Below are positions 25,250 to 32,363 of a stretch of 40,015 nt of DNA, piece after piece. The notes below the pieces were generated by a model that had not been told where the DNA came from, ran no database searches, and was given only the letters and a program-made list of their open reading frames with translations. Location: the NCBI GenBank assembly GCA_003153315.1, contig PLYA01000079.1, positions 18,884 to 58,898 of the forward strand, written 5' to 3'. This DNA is from Bacteroidota bacterium (lineage in GTDB: Bacteria; Bacteroidota; Bacteroidia; B-17B0; Aurantibacillaceae). How positions within the stretch are numbered: the stretch's first letter is position 1; each line of letters begins with the position of its first letter. Position numbers and translations under genes: made by a program.

Positions 25250-26791
25250 TTAACCTTGCTTTTCAAAATAAGCAATGGCGTTATCTAATCGCTTTAAAGA
25301 ATCTTCTTTGCCAAATAGTTCCAACATTTCAAATAAGGCAGGACCACCCCCCACACCAGTGATAGCAACTCTAAATAATTGCATAACTTGTCCGGTCGGT
25401 ATAGTTAGTTTTTCAGAAACAGCTTTAAAGGCTTGTTCCGTTTCTAGAGCTGTAAAGTTTTGTATTGCGTTAAAAGCAGTTTTTACTTCTTTTACATAAG
25501 AAAGTGTTTGTGGATTCAAACGTTTCTTTAATACTTCATTATCATAAGTAGTTGGTGCAATAAAAAAGAAAGAACCTAAATTCCAGAACTCATTTACAAA
25601 ATGTGCTTTCTCTTTTATTAGCTTGCAAAAACCAATAGCAAATTTTTTATCTACTGTAATATTATGTTCTTTAAGAACAGGCATAAACAACTCTGCCAAC
25701 TCTTCATCCGACTTTTTACGTAGATATTGCTGGTTGAACCACTTTGTTTTTTCGGGATCGAATTTAGCGCCTGCTTTGTTTACACGTTCAAAGGAAAAGA
25801 GGTTAATCAACTCTTCTTTAGAATAAATTTCCTGATTATTACCGGCGTTCCAGCCCAACATGGCAAGCATATTTATAAATGCTTCCGGAAAGAAACCGTG
25901 TTCGCGGTAACCTACGTAACTCTCATTAGTTCTTTCATCAAACCAGTTCAGGGGAAACATAGGGATTCCTGATTTATCACGTTTACTCAGTTTACCGTTG
26001 CCATCTGGTTTTAATATTAATGGAAGATGTGCCAGCTTGGGCATTTGTTCTTCTAAACCCAGATAACGATAAATTAAAATATGTGCAGGCGCAGATGGCA
26101 ACCATTCTTCACCACGAACAGCATGAGATATTTTCATTTCAATATCATCTACAATATGTGCCAAATGATAGGTTGGCATACCATCACTCTTTAATAAAAC
26201 TTTATCATCTACCTGCGATGAGTTTACAACCACCCAACCGCGTATAATATCATGAAAACGTATTTCTTCATTACGTGGTACTTTTAAACGCACTACATAG
26301 GGTGTTCCTTCTGCTAATAATTTCTTCACCTCATCTTCACTCAATGTTGTCGCGTTGCGCATATTTTGACGGGACACGGCGTTGTATTGGGGAGCTACCA
26401 CTTTAGCTGCTTCCAGGCGTTTGCGCATTTCGTCCAATTCTTCGGCAGTATCAAAGGCATAATAGGCGTGCCCGCTTTCAATTAATTTATCGGCATACTT
26501 TTTATAAATACCCAGCTCTTTACGTTCGCTTTGTCTGTAAGGTGCATAGGGTCCATCTCCAAAACCAACACCTTCATTAGGCTCTATACCGCACCATTTA
26601 AGCGAGTTGATAATATATTCTTCGGCACCTTTTACATAGCGGGTTTGGTCGGTATCTTCAATACGTAAAACAAAATCTCCTCCGTGCTTTTTGGCAAAGA
26701 GATAACTGAATAAAGCGGTACGCACACCGCCCATGTGTAAACCACCGGTTGGGCTTGGTGCAAAACGTAATCGAACGCGAGGATTGCTCAT
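25250..26791 (-). CDS. gltX: Glutamyl-tRNA synthetase
   Basis: A 513-residue class I aminoacyl-tRNA synthetase that loads glutamate onto tRNA-Glu. The HIGH-type motif appears as FAPSPTGGLHMGGVRTALF (residues 10-28) and the KMSKS-type motif as GKLSKRDKS (266-274). LRIEDTDQTR (42-51), the GluRS signature, is also present, along with HAVRGEEWLPSAPAHILIYRYLG. The length fits a full enzyme with its anticodon-binding C terminus. The start at 26791 is fixed by the family N terminus MSNPRVRLRFAPSPTG. It is divergent from the ComF-family gene. Confidence 0.97.
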   Translation of the reverse strand: MSNPRVRLRFAPSPTGGLHMGGVRTALFSYLFAKKHGGDFVLRIEDTDQTRYVKGAEEYIINSLKWCGIEPNEGVGFGDGPYAPYRQSERKELGIYKKYADKLIESGHAYYAFDTAEELDEMRKRLEAAKVVAPQYNAVSRQNMRNATTLSEDEVKKLLAEGTPYVVRLKVPRNEEIRFHDIIRGWVVVNSSQVDDKVLLKSDGMPTYHLAHIVDDIEMKISHAVRGEEWLPSAPAHILIYRYLGLEEQMPKLAHLPLILKPDGNGKLSKRDKSGIPMFPLNWFDERTNESYVGYREHGFFPEAFINMLAMLGWNAGNNQEIYSKEELINLFSFERVNKAGAKFDPEKTKWFNQQYLRKKSDEELAELFMPVLKEHNITVDKKFAIGFCKLIKEKAHFVNEFWNLGSFFFIAPTTYDNEVLKKRLNPQTLSYVKEVKTAFNAIQNFTALETEQAFKAVSEKLTIPTGQVMQLFRVAITGVGGGPALFEMLELFGKEDSLKRLDNAIAYFEKQG

Positions 26792-26804
26792 AAATAAATT
26801 TTTG

Positions 26805-26812
26805 CAAATATA
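26805..26812 (-). promoter_or_regulatory. TAnnTTTG -7 element for gltX
   Basis: Read on the minus strand this is TATATTTG followed by C, ending 13 bases before the gltX ATG at 26791. It lies in the 70-bp gap shared with the divergent ComF-family gene. Confidence 0.5.
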
Positions 26813-26861
26813 AGCTAAATGGCTAATTTAAAGTCTTAAATAACCCTGTCAATATATAGGT

Positions 26862-27551
26862 TTGAAAGATTTTTTATCAGATATCGCCTCGCTTATATAC
26901 CCCCGCGTTTGTGTAGCTTGCGATGGTAGTTTATTTAAACACGAGCAGCACATTTGCAATACCTGTTATGTTACACTACCAAAAACAAATTACCATTTAC
27001 AAAAAGATAATCCACTTCAAAGAGTATTCTATGGCAGGGTTGATGTTACTTTAGCAAGTAGTTTTCTATTCTTTCATAAGAAAGGGATGGTGCAAAAAAT
27101 GCTTCATGCTTTAAAATATAAAGGCAAGCCGGAGGTAGCCCAGCTTTTAGGGAAATGGTATGGCGAGGATTTAAAACAAAACAATACGCTGCCTGCATTT
27201 GATTACATCATCCCCGTTCCGTTGCATAAAAAACGACAGCAAAAAAGAGGTTATAACCAGAGTGAGTATTTTGCCAATGGATTGAATGAAGTTTTGGACA
27301 TTCCTGTTATTACACATGTGCTTACCAAAAAACACTTTACCGAAACACAAACGCACAAAACAAGAGAAGAACGTGCAGAGAATATCTTACAATCTTTTGC
27401 TGTTGAGCATGCAGAAGTAATATATAATAAAAATGTTCTGCTGGTTGATGATGTTATTACCACAGGTGCTACGCTGGAGGCTTGCATGATACAACTACAA
27501 AAAAGCGCCAAAGTAAATGTATCGGTAGCATCTATTGCTTATGCACAATAA
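26862..27551 (+). CDS. ComF-family phosphoribosyltransferase-like protein
   Basis: A 229-residue protein of the ComF/GntX family. A four-Cys zinc site is formed by Cys17, Cys20, Cys32 and Cys35 (RVCVACDG...HICNTCY). The PRTase part has DYIIPVPLHKKRQQKRGYNQSEYFANGL and the PRPP loop VLLVDDVITTGATLEAC near residue 190. Members are needed for DNA uptake in naturally competent bacteria; whether this organism is competent cannot be seen here. The start is a TTG at 26862; no in-frame ATG occurs before the zinc motif. It is the last clearly chromosomal gene before the accessory region. Confidence 0.87.
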   Translation: MKDFLSDIASLIYPRVCVACDGSLFKHEQHICNTCYVTLPKTNYHLQKDNPLQRVFYGRVDVTLASSFLFFHKKGMVQKMLHALKYKGKPEVAQLLGKWYGEDLKQNNTLPAFDYIIPVPLHKKRQQKRGYNQSEYFANGLNEVLDIPVITHVLTKKHFTETQTHKTREERAENILQSFAVEHAEVIYNKNVLLVDDVITTGATLEACMIQLQKSAKVNVSVASIAYAQ

Positions 27552-27573
27552 ATTAGTTCGCGCCTATCCCTTT

Positions 27574-27597
27574 AAAGACAGTTTTTTAGGTCTTTTT
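27574..27597 (+). terminator. Possible terminator after the ComF-family gene
   Basis: AAAGAC (27574-27579) pairs with GTCTTT (27590-27595) around a 10-base loop and continues into TT. The stem is short and AT-rich, so this is a modest candidate. Confidence 0.4.
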
Positions 27598-27623
27598 AGC
27601 ACCTAACGCTTTATTGAGTTTTT

Positions 27624-27643
27624 ACGCTATGCGAACATAGCGT
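27624..27643. repeat. Perfect inverted repeat ACGCTATG-CGAA-CATAGCGT
   Basis: Eight-base arms with a four-base loop, 125 bp upstream of the orphan gene at 27769. No T-run follows on the plus strand. It could be an operator, an RNA hairpin or the end of an inserted element. Confidence 0.55.
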
Positions 27644-27688
27644 TATAATCCATAACACAAAACATATTTTTTTTAGTTTTTTCACCTG

Positions 27689-27709
27689 TTATAAACATTT
27701 CGTTTATAA
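27689..27709. repeat. Perfect inverted repeat TTATAAAC-ATTTC-GTTTATAA
   Basis: Eight-base arms separated by five bases, 60 bp upstream of the ATG at 27769. A dyad of this size suits a dimeric repressor; it is AT-rich, so chance is possible. Confidence 0.5.
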
Positions 27710-27723
27710 TTTTCACTCATCTG

Positions 27724-27734
27724 ACTATATACAT
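27724..27734 (+). repeat. 11-bp direct repeat ACTATATACAT, left copy
   Basis: An identical copy lies at 28680-28690. The two bracket the 286-residue gene and about 50 bases on either side of it, as target-site duplications or att cores would. Confidence 0.45.
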
Positions 27735-27756
27735 CGGATAAAATTCTGTTTTTAGT

Positions 27757-27764
27757 TACTTTTG
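27757..27764 (+). promoter_or_regulatory. TAnnTTTG -7 element for the 286-residue orphan gene
   Basis: TACTTTTG ends four bases before the ATG at 27769, so the transcript would be leaderless or nearly so. An out-of-frame ATG lies at 27765. Confidence 0.45.
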
Positions 27765-27768
27765 ATGT

Positions 27769-28629
27769 ATGCCTGTTGAAGATTACAACGATAAAAAAGT
27801 ATTAGCGTTTATCAATGAAAAAATTACCTTGTATGGTAGTAGCCACGCAGGTAAACACGTTTCTTTGTTGCTTGACATTATAAAACAAACAGAAGAAACA
27901 ACTGTAAAAAATTACCATCTTACTTTTTACAAACATAAAAAAGAGTTACTTGAAACATTAAAAGACATATCTGAAAATGAAATGTTGGAGATGCTTAGTT
28001 ATTACCCTAAGCTACTTAACGGCATCTATATTGATATTATAAACGATGATGCAATCGGGAATTTTTTAAAGATTCAGTTTGGTTACTTTATTAAGAACAC
28101 AATAGAAAATATAAGCCAAATTGAAGGTATAAACTTGGATGAGTATTTTAAAATACTTTCGTTTGTTGATAGGAACACTAAGCGTTTTGAAAAAGAAAAT
28201 GAAGATTACTTGACTGAAATTTATCAAATACTTGATGCTGACACTAAGTCAAATGACAAAGACTTGCTTATTTGGAATAACGATAAAGCATTATTAAAAA
28301 CGCTATCTAAAAAACTATATAACAATAAACATACGGCTAAACCAATGGATTTTTTTAAAGCTATTGATAAGGCTGAAAAGATAAATTGGTTGAGAGAACC
28401 CGAAACATTAGCGTATTTAGTTAAACAGTTATATGTAACAGGTATTATTTCATGCTCAGCAGGGAAAGGATATATAAAGGTTTCTAATATTATTTTTTGC
28501 GATTATTCGCAAAAAATCGCAGTCAAATTCGACCTAAAAAAACATCTTGACAAGATTACAAGAAGCAAGTCAAAATACAGTAAACAAAAGGCTTTCGTTG
28601 ATTCTTTAATCAAGTTTCTGAAAAGCTAA
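27769..28629 (+). CDS. Orphan protein of 286 residues, function unknown
   Basis: A soluble, mostly helical and Lys-rich protein with no signal peptide or membrane segment. It begins MPVEDYNDKKVLAFINEKITLYGSSHAGKHVSLLLDI. The last third (MDFFKAIDKAEKINWLREPETLAYLVKQLYVTGII) vaguely resembles the C-terminal part of RteC-like and other mobile-element proteins of Bacteroidota; that likeness is weak. It stands alone between 11-bp direct repeats, with two palindromes upstream and a hairpin downstream. Its position next to an insertion sequence and a defence-like cluster suggests horizontally acquired cargo. Confidence 0.7.
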   Translation: MPVEDYNDKKVLAFINEKITLYGSSHAGKHVSLLLDIIKQTEETTVKNYHLTFYKHKKELLETLKDISENEMLEMLSYYPKLLNGIYIDIINDDAIGNFLKIQFGYFIKNTIENISQIEGINLDEYFKILSFVDRNTKRFEKENEDYLTEIYQILDADTKSNDKDLLIWNNDKALLKTLSKKLYNNKHTAKPMDFFKAIDKAEKINWLREPETLAYLVKQLYVTGIISCSAGKGYIKVSNIIFCDYSQKIAVKFDLKKHLDKITRSKSKYSKQKAFVDSLIKFLKS

Positions 28630-28679
28630 ACTGCGCTCATACTGCGCTTATTCCATTCTATTTAGCTTAGGCTTACAGC

Positions 28680-28690
28680 ACTATATACAT
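28680..28690 (+). repeat. 11-bp direct repeat ACTATATACAT, right copy
   Basis: Partner of the copy at 27724-27734. Bases after each copy are also similar (CGGATAAAATT against TCGTTAAATTA), though not identical. Confidence 0.45.
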
Positions 28691-28702
28691 TCGTTAAATT
28701 AA

Positions 28703-28730
28703 AAACGCCCATCGTGAAGGATGAGCGTTT
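28703..28730. terminator. Terminator-like hairpin, best on the minus strand
   Basis: AAACGCCCATC (28703-28713) pairs with GATGAGCGTTT (28720-28730) with one mismatch around a six-base loop. On the minus strand it is followed by TTTAATTT, on the plus strand by AAAAATTT. It may stop plus-strand transcription from the orphan gene weakly and minus-strand transcription more strongly. Confidence 0.5.
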
Positions 28731-28738
28731 AAAAATTT

Positions 28739-28810
28739 GGGGAGTGCAAGAGGAATGATGTTCAGGTTTGACCACCGTGTTCATAGGGTTCAATTCCCTC
28801 ACTCTCCACC
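28739..28810 (+). other. tRNA-like or degenerate tRNA sequence (possible att site)
   Basis: GGGGAGT (28739-28745) pairs over all seven bases with ACTCTCC (28801-28807), with one G-U pair, as an acceptor stem, and is followed by ACC. A T-arm-like element precedes the 3' strand: AGGG, the loop TTCAATT and CCCT. The middle is about 38 bases, some three short of a normal tRNA, and gives no proper D-arm. The best anticodon stem is broken, with a loop TTGACCA that would read GAC (valine). So this is not a canonical tRNA; a decayed tRNA, or an att site retaining a tRNA 3' end, fits better. Confidence 0.4.
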
Positions 28811-28859
28811 TTTGGTTTTACTACCGTTGTAGGGATATGTAAAACTAAAATTTGCTATC

Positions 28860-28907
28860 GTAGTTGGTTGATTAACGTCGCTTGTAAAGATGAAATCAAC
28901 CAACTGC
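28860..28907. repeat. 12-bp perfect inverted repeat upstream of the transposase gene
   Basis: AGTTGGTTGATT (28862-28873) and AATCAACCAACT (28894-28905) are exact reverse complements around 20 bases; a T-G and a G-C pair extend the stem outwards to 14. It lies 35-80 bp before the transposase ATG, where it could fold in the mRNA leader or serve as a transposase or repressor site. Confidence 0.7.
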
Positions 28908-28942
28908 AAGGCAAATGTATTAACTAAAAACTAAAAAACCAA

Positions 28943-30046
28943 ATGAACTTAATAGAATTACAAAACAAATATAACACGCATGATAAATGTATAGCGCATC
29001 TTGAAGAAGTAAGGTGGCATGGAGAACCACAATGTCCGCATTGCGAAAGTTCGGGGGTAACGGCAAGGGCAAGGATGAAAAAAAGCAAAAGGGGTCGTAA
29101 GCGTAAACACGCAGAGAAGGCAACTAAAACACCTAAATATCATTGCAACTCCTGTAATAAAGATTTTACGGTGCTTTACGGCACTATTTTCGAGGGTTCA
29201 AAAATGCCACTCCCGAAATGGTTTATGTTAATCGCTATCATGCTAAATGCCCGCAAGGGAGTGAGCGCGATGAATATAATGAGAGACTTAGGTATAACAT
29301 ATAAAACAGCGTGGTATAGTGCCATGCGTATAAGGTGTGCTATGTTAGACCAAGCGGATATGTTAGAGGGTGTTGTAGAAATGGATGAAAGCTACTTTGG
29401 CGGAAAGCCCCGTAAGAGAAACCCTAAGATGCCTGACAATGTAGCGAGCCTGAGTAATGTAGAAAAAGATGAGTGGTTAGCAGGTAATAAAGTAGATAGA
29501 AGAAAATTTAACAGAGGTAGGGGCAGCGATAAAGTAAAAGTGGTCGGCATAGTAGAGCGTGGAGAAAAAGGCAGAGTAGCTTTAAAGGTTCAGGATAGCT
29601 TAACGAGCAAGGATTTATTGAAGATGCTAAAGCGTTATGTAAATACCGATGATGTAGAGGCGGTAATGACGGATGACTTTAAGAGCTACAAGGCATTTGA
29701 CAAAGTAGTTGACCACTTCTCGGTAAACCATAGCGAAAAACAATATGTAAAATACATAGAAGGTATTAATCATTCGATACATACCAATACTATCGAAGGG
29801 GTGTGGTCAATCATTAAGAACGGAATTAGAGGGCAATACCATGTACTTAGTAAAAAATACCTGCCGTTTTATTTAGCCGAAGCTGCCTATAAATACAACC
29901 GCAGGGATGCAGAAGGTAAACGCAACGCCTTTAACGAAACAATTACCAACGCCGTCAATGATGAAAAATGTGCGGTCAACTACAAACCGAAGGCTTATCC
30001 TAAATTCCTTGCGACAAGACGTAAAAAAAAGAAAGCCAAGAAGTGA
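28943..30046 (+). CDS. IS1595-family (ISXO2-like) transposase
   Basis: A 367-residue transposase. The N-terminal zinc ribbon has Cys31/Cys34 (CPHC) and Cys68/Cys71 (CNSC), with a basic insert between the pairs. The segment FTVLYGTIFEGSKMPLPKWFMLI is typical of the family. The DDE-type core has Asp148 (VEMDESYFGGKPRKR), Asp244 (VMTDDFKSY) and the His280-Asn282-Glu285 block (HTNTIEGVWSIIKNGIRGQYH), followed by YLAEAAYKYNRRD. The gene seems intact and may be active. I could not identify matching terminal inverted repeats, so the element's ends are undefined; the stop is 30 bp from the convergent HEPN-like gene. Confidence 0.92.
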   Translation: MNLIELQNKYNTHDKCIAHLEEVRWHGEPQCPHCESSGVTARARMKKSKRGRKRKHAEKATKTPKYHCNSCNKDFTVLYGTIFEGSKMPLPKWFMLIAIMLNARKGVSAMNIMRDLGITYKTAWYSAMRIRCAMLDQADMLEGVVEMDESYFGGKPRKRNPKMPDNVASLSNVEKDEWLAGNKVDRRKFNRGRGSDKVKVVGIVERGEKGRVALKVQDSLTSKDLLKMLKRYVNTDDVEAVMTDDFKSYKAFDKVVDHFSVNHSEKQYVKYIEGINHSIHTNTIEGVWSIIKNGIRGQYHVLSKKYLPFYLAEAAYKYNRRDAEGKRNAFNETITNAVNDEKCAVNYKPKAYPKFLATRRKKKKAKK

Positions 30047-30076
30047 TAGGAACAGAGAGGTGTTTGGGTTTTGATA

Positions 30077-30478
30077 TTAAACAGCAGGCTCACAAATTTC
30101 TTTCACTCTCTGCATACAATTATAGCATAGGTCTGAAACATCTGTGGTAAAACTGTAATCTACATATCTTGCGTTCCAACAATTATCCTTTAATGTTTGG
30201 TACTCATCAGATAATTCGGGTATATAATCATCAACTAAATTCTGACGAACCTTATGTTTATTTTCAGTTCTATCAGTCCTTAAATAATAACTTTCAAAGT
30301 TATGAAACATTCGAGGTCTCCCATTAGTAGGGTCTTCATATTGTTTAGGAAATAACTCGTGGTCTATAAAATGGATGGCTGAATAAAAAGCGGTAGTTAT
30401 AACCCAATCATTAAATTGTCCCGTATCTTTTAAATGTTTGCAGGTATTTTCATTATGCCTTGCGTGCCTTAATCTCAT
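30077..30478 (-). CDS. HEPN-like small protein
   Basis: A 133-residue helical protein. FNDWVITTAFYSAIHFIDHELF (residues 22-43), the ENKHKVRQNLV stretch (72-82) and YQTLKDNCWNARYVDY (93-108) follow the helix layout of small HEPN-domain proteins, many of which are RNases or structural parts of toxin-antitoxin and defence modules. The classical R-x4-6-H catalytic motif is not clear, so RNase activity is doubtful; the conserved-looking residues are His75, Arg78 and Ala103-Arg-Tyr. Its start lies inside the upstream gene, overlapping by 26 bases, so the two are translated together. The 3' end faces the transposase gene. Confidence 0.6.
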   Translation of the reverse strand: MRLRHARHNENTCKHLKDTGQFNDWVITTAFYSAIHFIDHELFPKQYEDPTNGRPRMFHNFESYYLRTDRTENKHKVRQNLVDDYIPELSDEYQTLKDNCWNARYVDYSFTTDVSDLCYNCMQRVKEICEPAV

Positions 30479-30962
30479 ATCTAAAAATAAAACCGTCTGA
30501 TTCTAAGTTATCGTAATTTATATTTTCGTTACTTGGCATAAATGAAAAATTAATAGCAAATAATTTTTCAGTTTTCTTCTTTTTAATTTCTCTTGCTTTT
30601 GAAAAGGCTTCTTTTCTTTCATCAGACAAGTAATTCTTAGCATCTACAACAAACAAAACATCAAAACTTGATATATTATTAGCTTTTAGAAACACATCAT
30701 TTATTTTAAATTTTGAAGATGATATTTTAGAACAAAGAGTTTCGGAAACCGAAAACGCTTTTTTCATATTATCTTCAAAAGATTTCATTAAAACTTGTTC
30801 CGTTGCAGTCATACCTTTATCAATTCCTTCGTGATAAGCATGAATTATATCGTCAGGTTGGCTTTTAGTGTTTTTTTTCACTTCTTCCTTTGCATTTTTC
30901 CACTTCTCAGAAGGTATTTTTGCATAAGGTAAAAGGCTTATATCGAAATTTGGTTGAAGCAT
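30453..30962 (-). CDS. Unknown 169-residue partner of the HEPN-like protein
   Basis: A soluble protein with no signal peptide. The N-terminal half is helical and Lys-rich (EKWKNAKEEVKKNTKSQPDDIIHAYHEGIDKG). The second half has a clear alpha/beta pattern: SSFDVLFVVDAKNYLSDERKEAFSKAREIKKKKTEKLFAINFSFMPSNENINYDNLESDGFIFRYEI. HEPN genes are often paired with a minimal nucleotidyltransferase, and the DVLFVVD strand could recall one, but the GS...D-x-D signature is missing, so I do not assign that family. The 26-bp overlap with the HEPN-like gene implies a stoichiometric partner. An 89-bp gap separates it from the next upstream gene. Confidence 0.6.
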   Translation of the reverse strand: MLQPNFDISLLPYAKIPSEKWKNAKEEVKKNTKSQPDDIIHAYHEGIDKGMTATEQVLMKSFEDNMKKAFSVSETLCSKISSSKFKINDVFLKANNISSFDVLFVVDAKNYLSDERKEAFSKAREIKKKKTEKLFAINFSFMPSNENINYDNLESDGFIFRYEIKARKA

Positions 30963-31051
30963 ACTATAAAATTAACTATTTATGATAGCTAATCAGGTGC
31001 TAATGTATAAAAATAATAAACACCATATTGTTAAAATTAGTACCCCCTTCT

Positions 31052-31753
31052 CTACCGTAATTTATCATTTTCCTTAAACCTTCTCATAACTTCTTGATAA
31101 TGTTCTGTTTTTTTGAACTCATCTAATACATCCTTTGGAATAATATCGAAGGTTATCTGCTTTCTTAGAAGCCACCTGTAAATATCTACGGAATCTTGAA
31201 AATTTAGAGGAGTGGTCATTTTTTTAACATCTTCCTGAATCTCAGGTGCGGCTAAAGCAAAACTCTTTTCGGATTGCTTTCGTAATCTTTCAGACTGCGC
31301 TATTGCCTGTTCTAAGGTAACAGGTTTCTGTTTATCTATTTGCTCCATAGATAACCTCGCGTGTTCCTGCAATGTAGTTTTAACAGTCATTTTTAACTCC
31401 CTTTTATTAACTTCTTCAATCCTTCTCACTATCCCTTCATATACATCTGTTTCTTTTAATTCAACGAATACATCTTTCGGAATCATCTCGATAGTTATTT
31501 GCTTTCTAAACAGCCACACGCAAATACGTCTTGCATCTTCAATACTTAAAGGAGTAGTAATTTTCTTTAGTTCTTCCTGAACTCTTGGAGCATCTAAAGC
31601 AAAACTTTTTTCGGCTCGTTTTTTACTTTTATCAAACTGCGCCTTCATATCTTCTAAGGTAGCAGGTTTTTGTTTGGCTAATGCTTCTTCCCCTAACTTA
31701 GCCATTTCCTGAAATGATATATTAGGCTTCACTTTCTTCTTTTTCTTTCCCAT
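31052..31753 (-). CDS. Protein made of two tandem copies of a ~95-residue domain
   Basis: A 233-residue protein with a basic start (MGKKKKKVKP). Residues about 23-117 and 134-228 are copies of one another. Matching pairs are KQKPATLEDMKAQFDKSKKRAEKSFALDAP and KQKPVTLEQAIAQSERLRKQSEKSFALAAP; ELKKITTPLSIEDA and DVKKMTTPLNFQDS; WLFRKQITIEMIPKDVF and WLLRKQITFDIIPKDVL; and YEGIVRRIEEVN and YQEVMRRFKEN. I recognise no known family. The invariant blocks (SFAL, TTPL, RKQIT, IPKDV) should mark the fold core. The stop of the upstream DUF2442 gene is 10 bp away, so it belongs to that operon. Confidence 0.7.
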   Translation of the reverse strand: MGKKKKKVKPNISFQEMAKLGEEALAKQKPATLEDMKAQFDKSKKRAEKSFALDAPRVQEELKKITTPLSIEDARRICVWLFRKQITIEMIPKDVFVELKETDVYEGIVRRIEEVNKRELKMTVKTTLQEHARLSMEQIDKQKPVTLEQAIAQSERLRKQSEKSFALAAPEIQEDVKKMTTPLNFQDSVDIYRWLLRKQITFDIIPKDVLDEFKKTEHYQEVMRRFKENDKLR

Positions 31754-31763
31754 ATTTCTATTA

Positions 31764-32333
31764 TTAATCTAAGTGTACAGCTATTCTACCATCTATCCAA
31801 GCGTTATAAAATTTTTCGTAATCGTGGTAGTGTAGGCAAATAGCATCTTTAGGTTCTTCTTTATATACAGGGCAACTAAAACACCCTTCTTGTTTTAACC
31901 ATGCTTGTTGTTGGTCTTGAGGTAATGAGCCAAATATAATATACCTACCACCGTCTTTAGTCTTTTTAGCACGAACCTTTTTACTTTTACCTCCTACAAC
32001 AATCCTTTTATCTTCTTTTATTAAATGAGCTTTTCCAATTTTCTTTAAATAATCCGTATAGTATTTTCTTGGTCGGGGTATTACCTTATCTTTTCCATAA
32101 TATGATTCCATGTGAAAGCACACATCCCAATCCTTACCCCAATAAATATCTCCCAATTCATCACGTATTTTCATCTTCTTAAACTTACTGATGTCTAAAA
32201 ACTTTGATAAGCTACCACAAAGCATAGGCTTAAAATCTGTATCAAATACTTTACCATTACTAAACTCAAAACGATATATGTAATCCTTTACATAAGTAGC
32301 TTTAATTAACTTGGTGTTTTTTGGAGGTTTCAT
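31764..32333 (-). CDS. DUF2442-domain protein with Cys/His-rich C-terminal extension
   Basis: A 189-residue protein. Residues 1-85 match DUF2442 in layout: a strand pair KATYVKDYIYRFEFSNGKVFDTDFKPML, then GSLSKFLDISKFKKMKI and GDIYWGKDWDVCFHMESYYG. DUF2442 proteins are short, of unknown function, and often found beside toxin-antitoxin or mobile genes. The extension adds a Lys-rich linker, GGRYIIFGSLPQDQQQAWLKQ and a C-terminal part with CFSCPVYKEEPKDAICLHYHDYEKF, whose Cys and His residues could bind metal. Upstream is a 58-residue gene 30 bp away, downstream the duplicated-domain gene. Confidence 0.65.
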   Translation of the reverse strand: MKPPKNTKLIKATYVKDYIYRFEFSNGKVFDTDFKPMLCGSLSKFLDISKFKKMKIRDELGDIYWGKDWDVCFHMESYYGKDKVIPRPRKYYTDYLKKIGKAHLIKEDKRIVVGGKSKKVRAKKTKDGGRYIIFGSLPQDQQQAWLKQEGCFSCPVYKEEPKDAICLHYHDYEKFYNAWIDGRIAVHLD

Positions 32334-32363
32334 TATTTATTTTCGTTTCGCTTATTATTTACA

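Larger units (their letters stand above)
28630..28942. other. 313-bp gap with direct repeats, hairpins and a tRNA-like sequence
   Basis: No protein gene is supported here. From left to right it holds two copies of ACTGCGCT three bases apart (28630-28648), the right copy of ACTATATACAT, an 11-bp hairpin (28703-28730), a tRNA-like segment (28739-28810) and a 12-bp inverted repeat (28862-28905) just upstream of the transposase gene. Confidence 0.6.

Noticed and set aside
28739..28810. Functional tRNA-Val(GAC)
   Set aside because: The anticodon stem has mismatches, the D-arm cannot be formed and the core is about three bases short, so I list it only as tRNA-like.
28739..28810. 3' end of a tmRNA (ssrA)
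   Set aside because: The acceptor and the 5' sequence do not match the usual GGGGCTGA start and no tag-reading frame is upstream.
28799..30110. TCACTCTC at 28799-28806 and 30103-30110 as an 8-bp target duplication of the IS1595-type element
   Set aside because: The size suits the family, but the sequences just inside the two copies are not inverted repeats of one another, and the right copy lies within the coding end of the HEPN-like gene. Chance is the simpler explanation.
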